From assembly GCF_011087585.1 (NCBI RefSeq), contig NZ_VJOT01000044.1:1-64000 (forward strand): 64,000 nucleotides of DNA, given 5' to 3'. The notes below the pieces were generated by a model. The model ran no database searches. It saw only the letters and a list, made by a program, of their open reading frames with translations, and was not told the DNA's origin. Both the position numbers and the translations under genes were made by a program. This DNA comes from Neochlamydia sp. AcF84. GTDB lineage: Bacteria; Chlamydiota; Chlamydiia; Chlamydiales; Parachlamydiaceae. Positions 28,777-39,306 of the stretch are shown piece after piece; within the stretch, counting starts at the first letter, position 1; every line of letters begins with the position of its first letter.

Positions 28777-30158
28777 AAAGAATTGTTGTAATAGGAGGAG
28801 GCATTTCAGGACTTGCCCTTCTTTGGTATCTAAGGAAGCGCCACGGCTCTGCTGCTTCTTTGACTTTGCTAGAAAGAAGTAATCGCTTAGGAGGATGGAT
28901 TAATTCCTATAAAAAGGAGGGCTTTCTCTTTGAAAGAGGGCCTCGTAGTTGTCGCAGGCGTGGCAGCGGAAAAGCAACCCTTCGTCTTATTGAAGAGCTT
29001 GGCTTGCAAAAGCAGGTAATCGTGGCCGATCAAGCAGCTCGACAGCGTTTTTTGTATCTAGACAAGCATTTGCAAAAAATTCCCTCTCATCTATTTTCTT
29101 TGCTATTTTCTCCTTTAACAAGGCAGGTAGCCTTTAATCTATTTAAAGAATGGCAAATTCCACCAGGAGAAAATGAGGATGAAACTATTCATGCCTTTTT
29201 CACAAGGCGCCTAGGCAGCGACGCAGCAGAAAATTTTTTAGATCCTCTTACCTCCGGCATCTATGGAGGAAATATTCATGAACTGTCGATAAAGTCTTGC
29301 TTTCCTGACTTATTTCAGTGGGAACGACAACATGGCTCTCTTACAAGAGGAGCTTTCCTACACTTTTTCACAAATAGGCAATCTCCTTCTTCTCTTTATA
29401 TTAAAAAAATGTGTCAAGAAAGCTTATTCTCTTTTAAAGAGGGCATGCAAACTCTCTCGAATGCGCTAGCGCAAAACCTGCATGAATCTATTTTGCATGA
29501 GCAAGAAGTAACTGACTTGAATTTTCAAAAAAAGGGAATAGAATTAGGGCTTGCCCAAGGTAAAACTTTATGGGCAGACCAGGTTTATTCGACTTTGCCA
29601 CCCGCTTCCTTGGCCGCTCTTATACGCCCACATCATCTTCCTTTGGCTAATCTATTAAGCTCAATTGCTAATGCTTCGATTGCAGTGGTAGGCTTAGGTT
29701 ATAAGCAAAAATTATTAACCTCCAAAGGATTTGGATATTTAATACCTTCTAAAGAAAAAGAGGAAATTTTGGGAATGGTTTGGGACTCCTGTATATTTCC
29801 CCAGCAAAGCTTACACTCATTAGAAACGCGTTTGACTGTAATGATAGGTGGCACCCGCATGAGTGATTTTTCGCAAAGAAAAGAATCAGATTTTTTGAAT
29901 AGTGCTTTAAAAGCGATCTCTAATCACTTACAGTTTCATGCAGCGCCCGATGTTGTAGATATTCATCTTGCCCAGAATGCTATCCCTCAATATGTTGTAG
30001 GGCATGAACAAAAAAAAATGCTGATAGGAAAATATTTGCAGGAATTATCCCCTCATCTGCAACTATTAGGAAGTGCGTTTAATGGTGTCTCAGTGAATGA
30101 TTGTATAGCCCAAGCTTATTCGATGGCCTATTCTCGCTTGATTCCTGATAGCATATAA
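28773..30158 (+). CDS. hemG: Protoporphyrinogen/coproporphyrinogen oxidase (HemY-type, called hemG in Chlamydia)
   Basis: This FAD enzyme carries out a late oxidation step of heme synthesis. The 461-residue protein starts MKRIVVIGGGISGLALLWYL, a Rossmann FAD-binding motif, then LERSNRLGGWINSY and FERGPRSCR, typical of HemY-type oxidases. A C-terminal segment with GSAFNGVSVNDCIAQAY closes the FAD site. The chlamydial literature calls the gene hemG although it is not the flavodoxin-type HemG of E. coli. Without biochemical data it is unclear whether it acts on copro- or protoporphyrinogen. The ATG overlaps the hemE stop. Confidence 0.92.
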   Translation: MKRIVVIGGGISGLALLWYLRKRHGSAASLTLLERSNRLGGWINSYKKEGFLFERGPRSCRRRGSGKATLRLIEELGLQKQVIVADQAARQRFLYLDKHLQKIPSHLFSLLFSPLTRQVAFNLFKEWQIPPGENEDETIHAFFTRRLGSDAAENFLDPLTSGIYGGNIHELSIKSCFPDLFQWERQHGSLTRGAFLHFFTNRQSPSSLYIKKMCQESLFSFKEGMQTLSNALAQNLHESILHEQEVTDLNFQKKGIELGLAQGKTLWADQVYSTLPPASLAALIRPHHLPLANLLSSIANASIAVVGLGYKQKLLTSKGFGYLIPSKEKEEILGMVWDSCIFPQQSLHSLETRLTVMIGGTRMSDFSQRKESDFLNSALKAISNHLQFHAAPDVVDIHLAQNAIPQYVVGHEQKKMLIGKYLQELSPHLQLLGSAFNGVSVNDCIAQAYSMAYSRLIPDSI

Positions 30159-30768
30159 TATCCTTATTTATTAACGTTTTATGCAGTAAAACATCTGATG
30201 CATTCAATCTAATGCATGCTCACATCAAACTTCTTATTTTTAATGAAAGCTTCCTTCTTTCAAAGGTAACCAATTGTAAGCAAATTTTTAATTTTTAATA
30301 ATTTATGCCTACTCTCGCACTTTCTCTTATGGGCTACAGGTCTGCGGTAAAGCTTTTGGTAACTTCGTTTTTAAGGCCTTAAATATTTGTCCGTTTTGAT
30401 CAAGTGCTTCTTGGTTTTGCTAAGAACTTATTAGTTGCAGTCATCCTGTAAAAATAACAAACCTCTCCTATAAGACAGAGAGAGAGAATCAGAAGATTAA
30501 GAGACGCATAAGAGTCGTAAGAGAATTTTCACATGAAGAATCATCCAAAAGTTTGGTAATAGCAATCCTTAGCAAATCCATGAAGTTTAGAGGAATAATA
30601 AAGCATACTTGAAAAGGGGGATAACAAAAATTAGAAAGATAAATGATGTTTGTTGGCCTAAGGGACTATGAACATCAATTTCAAGCGTATCCCTGAATCA
30701 TAAAAGGGGGCTCATTAAAATTAAGGCGAAAAATTTAAAAGGAGCAAAACACTATAAAAATAGGCTAG
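30159..30768. other. Intergenic region, nothing recognised
   Basis: About 600 bases between hemG and the decayed gene that follows. All frames are broken by stops. No RNA gene, terminator with a T run or IS motif was found by eye. It may contain the lost 5' part of the pseudogene, but no similarity supports this. Confidence 0.35.
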
Positions 30769-31470
30769 AAGAAAAAAATTCCGAACCTAGCGAATCAAGA
30801 AGTAGGAATCGCACCTGTAGGCACCCATGATCTTGATTCTCTAATCCCACGAAAAGTTCCTAGTGTTATGAACAAAAATATTGCCTACTGCTTAAAAGAA
30901 TCCGGATTTACCCCCATTTTTAAAGATTATGATCACCCAGCTACAGAAGCCTATATTAAAGAAATTAACGGCTTTGAAGTGGAAATCGAGTTTCTTACGG
31001 ATTCAGTAACTCGTGGAGATAAAAACAAAAACGTCCTAATAGCTGGAGTCATTGCACAGCCATTGAGCTATTTGTCGTTAAGTTTGCAAATGACTTTAAA
31101 CTTTGTAACCTATTCGGGGGAGAGAGGCTTGGTTGTGTCCCCGGGAGCATGGATGCTTCATAAAGGCCTTACATTTCCCAAGCGTAATGCCCCCTCAAAA
31201 GCTTACAAAGACTTTTATGGTATCTGGTATGCCGCTACGCAATTAGGAGGATTTTCCGCTAGGGCTGTTGCTGAGCTTGCCATGCTGTTTCAGCGACATT
31301 CTAAATGATTGAAAACCTTTCAAAAAAATTTATTCCGCTGGATGGAAAATGCAACTCCTATCGATTGGTCACGGTTGGAAACACAAGATCTCTCGGGCAG
31401 ACTTAAAAAATTAAATTTTGAGAAAATCATTAAGAGCATAATTTTAAGAAGAGAAAATCAAAAAGGCTAG
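30769..31470 (+). pseudogene. Decayed nucleotidyltransferase-fold protein (GSU2403-like)
   Basis: One frame is open from 30769 to 31470, broken only by a TGA at 31306-31308. The part from ATG 30868 to that stop (146 codons) is the longest ATG-started piece. Upstream, in the same frame, come NQEVGIAPVGTHDLDSLIPR and then MNKNIAYCLKESGFTPIF. The body has GFEVEIEFLTDSVTRGDKNK and SPGAWMLHKGLTFP, reminiscent of GSU2403-type nucleotidyltransferase-fold proteins; the assignment is from memory and moderate. Beyond the stop, 53 more codons stay in frame (LFRWMENATPIDWSRL). No start codon is found before 30868, so the N-terminus is missing. The gene appears inactivated, though a truncated product cannot be excluded. 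Confidence 0.55.
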
Positions 31471-32344
31471 GAACCAAAAAAGAAAAAAAATCTGCAAGCT
31501 AATGATGGGTTTTATAACCCCTTGCTTTCAAATAGGTTTCATGGGCTATTTTTATACTAAAAACCTTAAAAAGAAAAAGGCTAGAAGAGTTTTTTTATAA
31601 GTTTATTATTTTTATAATTCTTAGCTATTTCCCCCCATAAGGCTGTTGTTAAATTCTTTATTAATGAAAATTTTTTTCTTAAATCTTCTCCATTAATGTA
31701 AGCGGTCATGGGTACAGAACTGCTTAATTTTTGACGATAAGGAGCCCATGCAAATGAGGAAGTGCAGGAAATAGAAAATAGCTATTTGTTAGCATTTTCG
31801 TCTTTACAGATGCCTGTAGAATCGCATCTAGGGCTTTGAAAGCTCTTACCTCCTTGTAATAGTAGTGTAAGTTCTTCATTTTTAGATGCTTTTGCTTAAA
31901 TAAAAGGTGGCTTTAAGTTTTTTATATCAAGTGTTATTCTTATGGATAGAATCCCTAAAAATAGATTTAGCTTATATACTTAGCCTATATATAGGAGCTT
32001 TTAGAGAAAAACATGGTTTACTTTATAGGCTCTTTGTAACAATAGGAGAAAAGCTTTAAAGTCATTTAAAAGCCCTTTAAAGTCTTACTTTTAGGTGAAC
32101 GTTGGAGATAGCTTGATTAAGTTATAGGGGGATCCCAAGTATTTTAAGGAAAAATTAAAAGATTAAAAATAGTGTTTATTACCTTAAAATAATGTTAAAT
32201 TTACTTATGCTTAAACAATATAAAATTAGGACAGGCAGTTAACTCTTTAGCCTTTTCTCTTTTTTCAGAACAGGTAACCTAGGTTGCAAAAAATAGAGCC
32301 TGAGGCTACAGTTAAAATATACGCCATTTAACTACGAGATTGTT
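31471..32344. other. Long AT-rich intergenic region upstream of clpC
   Basis: These 870 bases contain no supportable gene. They are AT-rich and full of stops in all frames. The clpC promoter must lie here, probably close to 32344, but I cannot pick a convincing -35/-10 pair. No inverted repeat of the CIRCE type is seen near the start. Confidence 0.4.
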
Positions 32345-34912
32345 ATGTTTGACAAATTTACAAATCGTGCAAAGCAAGTCATTAAGCTTGCCAAAAAAGA
32401 AGCACAGCGCTTAAATCACAATTATTTGGGCACTGAACATGTCTTACTAGGGTTGCTCAAGTTGGGTCAAGGAGTGGCAGTCAATGTATTGCGCAACCTT
32501 AATATTGATTTTGAGACAGTGCGGAATGAAGTAGAAAAACTCGTGGGGTACGGACCTGAAATTCAAGTGTATGGGGACCCAGCTTTAACGGGAAAGGTTA
32601 AAAAAGTATTTGAACATGCTAATGAAGAAGCGGCAAATCTTAACCATAATTATGTAGGAACTGAGCATTTACTATTAGGGTTATTGCGCCAAACGGATGG
32701 CGTGGCGGCGCAAGTACTAGAAAATTTAAATGTAAATCTTAAGGAAGTTCGTAAAGAAGTATTAAAAGAATTAGAAACTTTCAATCTCCAATTGCCTCCT
32801 ATTGGAGCAGGATCTCCTTCTTCCCGTGCTGGGGAGATTAGTGGTCAGATGGGATCTTCAGGTAAGCCTTATGACAAAGGCAATTCAGGCATGGGTGGAG
32901 GGCTGGAAAAGATGCCTGCCCTTAAAGCTTATGGCCATGACCTCACGGAAATGTGCCGAGAAAATAAGATGGATCCTGTGATTGGTCGTAAGCCCGAGGT
33001 TGAAAGACTTATTTTGATCCTTTGTCGTCGTCGCAAGAATAACCCTGTGCTGGTCGGGGAAGCTGGTGTAGGAAAGACTGCTATCGTAGAAGGACTTGCC
33101 CAAGCCATTGTTAAAGGCGAAGTTCCTGATAATCTAAGAAAGAAGCGTTTAATTGCTCTTGATCTAGCCTTGATGATTGCAGGTACAAAATATCGCGGGC
33201 AATTTGAAGAGCGTATTAAAGCGGTCATGGACGAAATTAAAAAGAATGGAAATGTTCTTTTATTTATTGATGAACTCCACACGATTGTAGGCGCGGGAGC
33301 TGCCGAAGGAGCTATTGATGCTTCTAATATTTTAAAGCCTGCTCTTTCTCGTGGAGAAATTCAGTGCATAGGGGCAACTACTATCGATGAATATCGCAAG
33401 CATATTGAAAAAGATGCTGCTTTAGAGCGTCGTTTTCAAAAAATTGTGGTAGCGCCTCCTTCAGTAGAAGATACAATAGAAATCTTAAGTGGCTTAAAAA
33501 ATAAATATGAAGATCACCACAAATGTATTTATACTCCTCAAGCGCTGACTGCTGCTGCTGTTCTTTCAGATCGTTACCTTCATGGGCGATTTTTGCCAGA
33601 TAAGGCGATTGATTTATTAGATGAAGCGGGAGCCAAAATGCGTATTTCCATGATGAATCAGCCCCAAGATATAAGCAAATTTGAAGCAGAAATCGAGGAA
33701 ACACGATTAGCTAAAGAAGAAGCGATCGCTAAGCAAGAATATGAAAAAGCTGCAAAGTTACGTGATAAGGAAAAAACATTGAGGGAACAGCTCCAGCAGC
33801 TGCGTAATCAATGGGAAGTGAATAAAGAAGAGCATGAGGTAATTGTTGAAGACGAAGATGTCGCTCAGGTGGTAGCAAAGCAAACTGGGATTCCTATTAG
33901 TCGCCTTACTGAAGGAGAAACTCAGAAAGTTCTTAAGATGGAAGAGCATCTTAAAGGTAGCATCATCGGTCAAGATGAGGCTCTTAAAACTGTTTGCAGG
34001 GCTATACGTCGAAGTCGTGCAGATATTAAAGATCCTAATCGTCCAATAGGGGCTTTTCTCTTTTTAGGGCCAACAGGAGTAGGAAAAACTCTCTTAGCTC
34101 GCTTGCTTGCTATCAACATGTTTGGAGGCGAAGATGCGCTTATTCAAGTTGACATGTCAGAGTATATGGAGAAATTTGCTGTCAGCCGTATGACAGGCTC
34201 TCCACCAGGCTATGTAGGCCATGAAGAAGGCGGGCAGCTAACAGAACAGGTCCGCCAGCGTCCTTATTCGGTTGTACTCTTTGATGAGATTGAAAAGGCT
34301 CATCCCGATGTAATGGATTTATTATTACAAATCCTAGAAGAAGGTCGTTTAACTGATTCATTTGGCCGTAAAATAGATTTTCGTAATACTATTATCATCT
34401 TGACCTCTAATTTAGGTGCTGATCTGATTAGGAAAACCACAGAAGTAGGCTTTGGTGCCGAGGAAGGATCTTTAGACTACGAGCGCATTAAGGATAAGAT
34501 TGAAGGAGCTGTTAAAAAACAATTTAAGCCAGAATTTCTTAATCGCTTAAATGACATGATTATTTTCCGTCCGCTTAATCGTGAAGCTTTAATGCAGGTT
34601 ATTGAGATTGAAATCAAAAAAATGCAAAATCGCTTACAAAAACGTGAAGTTTACATCACTCTTGATGAAAAAGCTAAAAATTTCTTGGTCGACAAAGGCT
34701 TTCAGCCGGAAATGGGGGCTCGGCCTTTGAGGCGCACCATTGAGCAGTATTTAGAAGATCCTTTAGCCGAAAAGCTTTTAATGCATCCTGAGAAGGGCTG
34801 CCGTTGTACGGTTACAGCAGATGAGGATCATTTAATTATTCATGAAGAAGAACTTATAAATTTAAACAGAAAAATAGTAGATAAAAAGATTTTAACTACT
34901 CCTACTGTTTAA
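32345..34912 (+). CDS. clpC: ATP-dependent Clp protease ATP-binding subunit ClpC
   Basis: ClpC is the AAA+ unfoldase that feeds proteins to ClpP in protein quality control. The 855-residue protein has the double Clp N-domain (1-145), with [15 protein letters not shown] and [18 protein letters not shown] module 1 has Walker [10 protein letters not shown] (Lys244). The middle coiled-coil domain, with a UVR-like stretch near [12 protein letters not shown], marks it as ClpC rather than ClpA. AAA module 2 has [12 protein letters not shown] (Lys581). In C. trachomatis lplA and clpC are neighbours (CT285, CT286); here lplA lies some 20 kb away. Confidence 0.97.
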   Translation: MFDKFTNRAKQVIKLAKKEAQRLNHNYLGTEHVLLGLLKLGQGVAVNVLRNLNIDFETVRNEVEKLVGYGPEIQVYGDPALTGKVKKVFEHANEEAANLNHNYVGTEHLLLGLLRQTDGVAAQVLENLNVNLKEVRKEVLKELETFNLQLPPIGAGSPSSRAGEISGQMGSSGKPYDKGNSGMGGGLEKMPALKAYGHDLTEMCRENKMDPVIGRKPEVERLILILCRRRKNNPVLVGEAGVGKTAIVEGLAQAIVKGEVPDNLRKKRLIALDLALMIAGTKYRGQFEERIKAVMDEIKKNGNVLLFIDELHTIVGAGAAEGAIDASNILKPALSRGEIQCIGATTIDEYRKHIEKDAALERRFQKIVVAPPSVEDTIEILSGLKNKYEDHHKCIYTPQALTAAAVLSDRYLHGRFLPDKAIDLLDEAGAKMRISMMNQPQDISKFEAEIEETRLAKEEAIAKQEYEKAAKLRDKEKTLREQLQQLRNQWEVNKEEHEVIVEDEDVAQVVAKQTGIPISRLTEGETQKVLKMEEHLKGSIIGQDEALKTVCRAIRRSRADIKDPNRPIGAFLFLGPTGVGKTLLARLLAINMFGGEDALIQVDMSEYMEKFAVSRMTGSPPGYVGHEEGGQLTEQVRQRPYSVVLFDEIEKAHPDVMDLLLQILEEGRLTDSFGRKIDFRNTIIILTSNLGADLIRKTTEVGFGAEEGSLDYERIKDKIEGAVKKQFKPEFLNRLNDMIIFRPLNREALMQVIEIEIKKMQNRLQKREVYITLDEKAKNFLVDKGFQPEMGARPLRRTIEQYLEDPLAEKLLMHPEKGCRCTVTADEDHLIIHEEELINLNRKIVDKKILTTPTV

Positions 34913-34926
34913 AAGCTTGCCTAAAC

Positions 34927-34956
34927 CTTAAGGTTTGCTACCCAGCAAACCTTAAG
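34927..34956 (+). terminator. Strong hairpin downstream of clpC
   Basis: A perfect 13-bp stem (CTTAAGGTTTGCT / AGCAAACCTTAAG) with a 4-base loop lies 15 bases after the clpC stop. There is no U run after it, so it may be a terminator helped by other factors or an mRNA 3' end stabiliser. Confidence 0.65.
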
Positions 34957-35069
34957 AGACGCTCTTTGCTTCTAAAATATCTATGGAATTCCCTTGCATA
35001 AATTTTTTATTGTTTACCGGCAAATGAAGGGAGGCCTATAGTATTTCATGCACAGTAGAGAGGTTTTAT

Positions 35070-36800
35070 ATGGTTAAAATTATCAATGTTTTAGCTTTTT
35101 TAATTGCACCTATTTATTTAATAACGGCGCAAGATTGTTGCCACCGCCAGTCGCAAATGATTGCCAATCTGGAGGCTATTAAGCATGAGTTTGAAATCAG
35201 TTATGCCCCTTTTGAATGGAAAAAGAAATGTCTAAACTGGAATTTAGATCAGGAGGTTGAAAAAGCCAAAGAAAAAATCCTTTCTTCCCCCTCCTTATCT
35301 AACAAGCATTATCATCAAATTATTCGTGACTTATTTAATTCCGTACAAGATTTACATACACGTGCTGAATTTTATGCTACAGAATATGCCTTTCTGCCGT
35401 TTTGTGTGCAAGGGGTACAGGACCATTATTTTGTTGTATGGGTAGATAATTTGTGGGCTAAAAAAGAGCAAATAAATCTCCAGGTAGGAGATGAGATTTT
35501 ATCTTTTGACGGAAGGCCAGTCAAGGAAGTAGTGGAAGAGATTAGGTTATCAGCCTTTGGAGCTAGCCGCAACAAAACTTATCAACATCTTAGCGAATGG
35601 CAGCTTACCTTACGTAAAGCTGTTAGATTGCAAGATGTTCCTCAAGGTCCAATAGAAATAGTTTCTAGAAAACCTGATAGCCAACAAGTTCACTCTTTTG
35701 TAGTAAACTGGGAGTATACGCCTGAAGAGATCAAAAATAATTATTCTTTAAGCATGCCTCTTAATTTAGACAGAGAGGATGAGGATAAACCTCCCTTTTT
35801 TCATCAAGAGCACATTCTGCCTTTTTATGCTAGTTTGGCCGACCATTCTCCTTGTTTAGCTGATAAAGCCGAGCTATTAGGCGCTAAGATAAATTTTTTC
35901 CCTGCGTTGGGGCCTGTACTATGGAAAGCCGATTCGCCCATTTTTGACGCTTATATCTACTCTTTAAAGAACAATAAAAACATTGGATACCTACGTATTC
36001 CTGATTTTCAAGGAAATGCATACCAAGTAGGGCAGTTCCAGCAAATTATTACTAAGATGGAAAGTTGCACAGACGCCCTAATCGTGGATGTCATGAATAA
36101 TCCTGGTGGCTTTACTTTTTACATGTATGCCCTAGCCTCTATGTTAACTTCTAAGCCGCTGACCAATTTAAAAGAACACTTCTCTATTACTCAAGAAAAT
36201 GTATACTATGCTGTACAGGATGCTTCTTCGTTAAAAGATATTGTTAACGATCACGACGCTACACAGGTGTTAGGGACACATATCCATGGCTATACTGTCG
36301 ATAGGCAACTAGCTTGCTATCTTTTTAAATATGCCAAATATATTCAAGATCAATTCAAGCAGGGTAAATATTTCACCGATTTATATCCTGTGAATGGAAT
36401 AAAAACCATCTATCCTCATCCCACTACGCAGTACACTAAGCCTTTATTCGTTTTAACTAATTCTTTAAGTATGTCTTGTGCAGAGTTTCTACCTGCTCTG
36501 TTACAAGGCAATGAGCGGGCAATAATATTAGGTGAGCAAACGGCTGGAGCGGGAGGTTCTATCATACGTAGAAAGTATTCCAATCGCTTTGGAATAGCTG
36601 ATTTAGTTTTCACACAATCACTTGTGTATCACTACAATGAGCAGCCTCTTGAAAATGTAGGAGTTAAGCCTGATCTGACTTGCCTTTGGACTGCAGAGGA
36701 TTATACAAAAGAGTTTGCCGGCTTTATCGATGTTGTTAATGAAGTTGTCTCTCTTAGGGTGGATGGACTTTTACCTAATACTGCTAATCTTTTAGAATAA
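35070..36800 (+). CDS. CPAF-like secreted serine protease, paralogue 1
   Basis: The 576-residue protein resembles CPAF (C. trachomatis CT858), a secreted S41-related protease. A signal peptide is visible at the N-terminus (VLAFLIAPIYLITAQ). The block SYAPFEWKKKCLNWNLD matches the CPAF start. The triad can be placed by comparison: His96 in SVQDLHTR, Ser469 in SMSCAEFLPALL and Glu528 in LENVGVKPD. NNPGG and TAGAGG are also conserved. CPAF is made as an inactive precursor and self-activates; host substrates are debated. A second copy follows after 20 bases, and a ribosome site (AGAGAGG) precedes the ATG. It is one of two genes in the pair and probably active. Confidence 0.9.
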   Translation: MVKIINVLAFLIAPIYLITAQDCCHRQSQMIANLEAIKHEFEISYAPFEWKKKCLNWNLDQEVEKAKEKILSSPSLSNKHYHQIIRDLFNSVQDLHTRAEFYATEYAFLPFCVQGVQDHYFVVWVDNLWAKKEQINLQVGDEILSFDGRPVKEVVEEIRLSAFGASRNKTYQHLSEWQLTLRKAVRLQDVPQGPIEIVSRKPDSQQVHSFVVNWEYTPEEIKNNYSLSMPLNLDREDEDKPPFFHQEHILPFYASLADHSPCLADKAELLGAKINFFPALGPVLWKADSPIFDAYIYSLKNNKNIGYLRIPDFQGNAYQVGQFQQIITKMESCTDALIVDVMNNPGGFTFYMYALASMLTSKPLTNLKEHFSITQENVYYAVQDASSLKDIVNDHDATQVLGTHIHGYTVDRQLACYLFKYAKYIQDQFKQGKYFTDLYPVNGIKTIYPHPTTQYTKPLFVLTNSLSMSCAEFLPALLQGNERAIILGEQTAGAGGSIIRRKYSNRFGIADLVFTQSLVYHYNEQPLENVGVKPDLTCLWTAEDYTKEFAGFIDVVNEVVSLRVDGLLPNTANLLE

Positions 36801-36820
36801 ATAATTTTTGAATTTAGATA

Positions 36821-38602
36821 ATGCGATTAATGATTAACAAAATCTTCCTTGCGGCTTTATATAGCTTTTTATTTTTTTATCTAGGGTCTACTCTCTTAGC
36901 GTCCGAGGCTTACCGCGCTAAAATGCTAGGAAATATTGACCTTATAAAAAGTATATTAGCCTCAAAATATGCACCGGCTGAATGGAAAAAAAACTATATA
37001 GGCTGGGATTTAGAGATAGAAGCACAAGCAGCTAAGAATGAAGTGTTGAGAAGAAGTAGCTTATCCCTTCATGATTATCAAAAGATCTTGCTGAATTTTT
37101 TTAACTCCATGCAAGATTACCATGTAAAAATAGACTTTTATGCCACAGAAATGTCTTTTTTGCCCTTCCGGCTAGAAGGAGCAGAGGGAAGATATTTTGT
37201 TGCTTGGCTACCAAAAAATTCTCAAAGTTATGCAAAAATGGATTCAAGCCTTGCAGACATGCTTGCGAATATGCAGATAGGCGATGAAGTATTAGCATTT
37301 GGAAATATGCCAATTGATGAATACTTTAAGAAATTTAGCTTGAAATCTTTTGGAAAAGCTTTAACCGCGACCGATCAGCGTTTGGCTGAGCAATATCTAA
37401 CATTGCGCTTAGCCAGCATGGGCTACGAAGTGGAGCAGGGAAGCGTGCCTATTACTATTAGACATCATCATGCGAATCAAATAAACACTTATACACCTGA
37501 ATGGCTATACGTGCCTGAACACATTACAAATCATTCTCCTTCAGCTAGCTTTTACTCTACATGCTTCGGAGAGATATGTTCTATGAAAAAAGGTCTGGGT
37601 TTTTTTGATAAAGAGATGATCACTCCCTTACATAGGCAAATGGAAGTAGCCAAAAAATCTATTAATAAATTTAAAAAAGAAAATTGGGGTTTGTTGGAAG
37701 AAGGTAATAGCGAAAGCGATTATATAGCACTGGGGCGCTATCAAAGTTTCGTCCCAGAATTAGGGGAGGTGCTATGGAGAGCTACTTCTTTACATTACTA
37801 TTCTTATATTTTTCAAACAACTAATCATAAAAAGATTGGCTACCTACGTATCCCTACCTATGCTGCTAGTGAAAATGAATATAAGGAGTTAGAGACAATC
37901 ATCCAGCACTTTCAAAACGAGACAGATGCATTGGTTATCGATCAACTTAACAATCCGGGAGGATCATTAGCCTATCTGCTCTCTTTGCTCTCTCTACTCA
38001 GTGAATATTCTCTTGAATTACCTCTGGAACGGCTTACCATTACTCAGCAAGATGTCGCTAAAGCTTTGAAGATGGTAAATAACCATCACAATATACTTAA
38101 TGATTTGATCGATAATATTCCGAATTTTCTGATTTCTCGTGACAATACTGAGGGGATTACCGCTTTTTTTCAGACCATTATTGATGAATGGAACGCAGGA
38201 CGAACATTTACTCAGCCTCTCCACTATTATGGAATTACTTCTGTTTCATCTAATCCGCATACTCATTACAATAAACCTATCCTAATTCTAGTAAATTCTT
38301 TAGATTTTTCATGCGCTGATCTTTTTCCAGCTATTTTACAAGATAACCAGCGCGCGAAGGTTTTTGGCTCGCCGACAGCAGGCGCCGGAGGATTTGTTTT
38401 AGAGCACGAATATCCTAACCTTTTTGGCATTGCTAGCTTTTCTTACACCGGCTCTATATTCTATCGCACAGGCGATCGACCGCTTGAAAATCTTGGTGTT
38501 ACCCCAGATTTTCCCTATGAAATCACCGTCGACGATCTTATTTATAACTATAAAGGTTATACAAAGGCTGTGTTGCAAGCAGTGGAAGACTTATTCAAGT
38601 AA
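36821..38602 (+). CDS. CPAF-like secreted serine protease, paralogue 2
   Basis: This 593-residue protein is a diverged tandem copy of its upstream neighbour, starting 20 bases after it and surely cotranscribed. It has an N-terminal signal peptide (FLAALYSFLFFYLGSTLLAS). The block KYAPAEWKKNYIGWDLE is closer to C. trachomatis CPAF (KYAPKTWKEQYLGWDL) than the first copy is. Triad residues by comparison: His101 in SMQDYHVK, Ser497 in DFSCADLFPAIL, Glu556 in LENLGVTPD. NNPGGS and TAGAGGF are also kept. On these motifs this copy is the likelier orthologue of CT858. Insertions around residues 240-300, in the region of the CPAF inhibitory peptide, set the two copies apart. Confidence 0.92.
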   Translation: MRLMINKIFLAALYSFLFFYLGSTLLASEAYRAKMLGNIDLIKSILASKYAPAEWKKNYIGWDLEIEAQAAKNEVLRRSSLSLHDYQKILLNFFNSMQDYHVKIDFYATEMSFLPFRLEGAEGRYFVAWLPKNSQSYAKMDSSLADMLANMQIGDEVLAFGNMPIDEYFKKFSLKSFGKALTATDQRLAEQYLTLRLASMGYEVEQGSVPITIRHHHANQINTYTPEWLYVPEHITNHSPSASFYSTCFGEICSMKKGLGFFDKEMITPLHRQMEVAKKSINKFKKENWGLLEEGNSESDYIALGRYQSFVPELGEVLWRATSLHYYSYIFQTTNHKKIGYLRIPTYAASENEYKELETIIQHFQNETDALVIDQLNNPGGSLAYLLSLLSLLSEYSLELPLERLTITQQDVAKALKMVNNHHNILNDLIDNIPNFLISRDNTEGITAFFQTIIDEWNAGRTFTQPLHYYGITSVSSNPHTHYNKPILILVNSLDFSCADLFPAILQDNQRAKVFGSPTAGAGGFVLEHEYPNLFGIASFSYTGSIFYRTGDRPLENLGVTPDFPYEITVDDLIYNYKGYTKAVLQAVEDLFK

Positions 38603-38686
38603 AAGCTAACCTTGTCGCAGCTTTATCAATAATAAGGAAAAAAAGCGATAGCTTTAGGCATCACTATTGTATCGGCAATGACCTTT

Positions 38687-39111
38687 TTAAGGTTTTTTTA
38701 CGGCGCCGGTCAAGACAGCTGCTGTAATTGTCCCTTGTAAAACCTTGCTAAGTCCAGCTTCTCCTAACCTAGACCCCCATTTAATTAAAGAAGTAGGATG
38801 GATAGACAACGCATGATGCCAAAATTCATACCCGCAAAAGTATTGCCCATAAGGATTTTCTACCCATCGATACACCACTTTTTCATCAAAAAGCCATACA
38901 TATGTTGCAAGATAAAGAGCCCTACAACTAGCTTTACAGGCCTAGCGGGCTGGCTTTCTACAAACAGCTTATCAAACTCTTCTTCCAGCTGCTTCCATTC
39001 AATCAATTTGGATAGCTGGATAAGAGGATGATGTGGATTAAGCTCATCGCTAAAGCGGGATTTAAAAAGACGGCCTTGTTGATTATCTAGCTTGATTGGT
39101 TTCATAGTCAA
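38687..39111 (-). pseudogene. IS5-type transposase remnant B (truncated and frameshifted)
   Basis: The frame from 39111 encodes an IS5-type (DUF772) N-terminus with LSKLIEWKQLEEEFDKLF and VKLVVGLFILQHMYG. A shift in the region 38860-38878 moves the reading into another frame that continues with RWVENPYGQYFCGYEFW and GSRLGEAGLSKVL and then stops at 38687. The catalytic DDE part is absent, so it cannot be active. It points away from the F-box/LRR gene at 39307, and the repeat of copy B lies between them. A near-identical remnant lies at 43684-44021 on the other side of that gene. Confidence 0.85.
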
Positions 39112-39235
39112 CTTTGCAAGAAATTAAGAGCTTTATAAGGATTTATGCGTAAAAAATCATAGTAACTGGGGAGAAAAAATGCTCTCAAAATGTTTTTCAA
39201 GCATGAAACACCCTTTAAATCATGTCGAACTAAAT
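39112..39235. repeat. Copy B of the IS-end repeat
   Basis: It begins aactttgcaagaaattaaga, directly upstream of transposase remnant B, and ends near ctttaaatcatgtcgaacta. It matches copy A (245-370) and copy C (44019-44139). About 70 bases of unrelated sequence, carrying the ribosome site, separate it from the start of the F-box/LRR gene. Confidence 0.8.
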
Positions 39236-39306
39236 ATTTTGTTGATGATTGTGCCTTTTCAAGATAAGCTAATTTGAATCTTTTAATAATTACTAGGCGG
39301 TAAAAA

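Noticed and set aside
30159..32344. tRNA or other RNA genes in the two long gaps around the nucleotidyltransferase remnant
   Set aside because: No acceptor-stem pairing with a TTCRANNC-type T loop was found by eye there or in other gaps. A covariance-model search would be needed for certainty.
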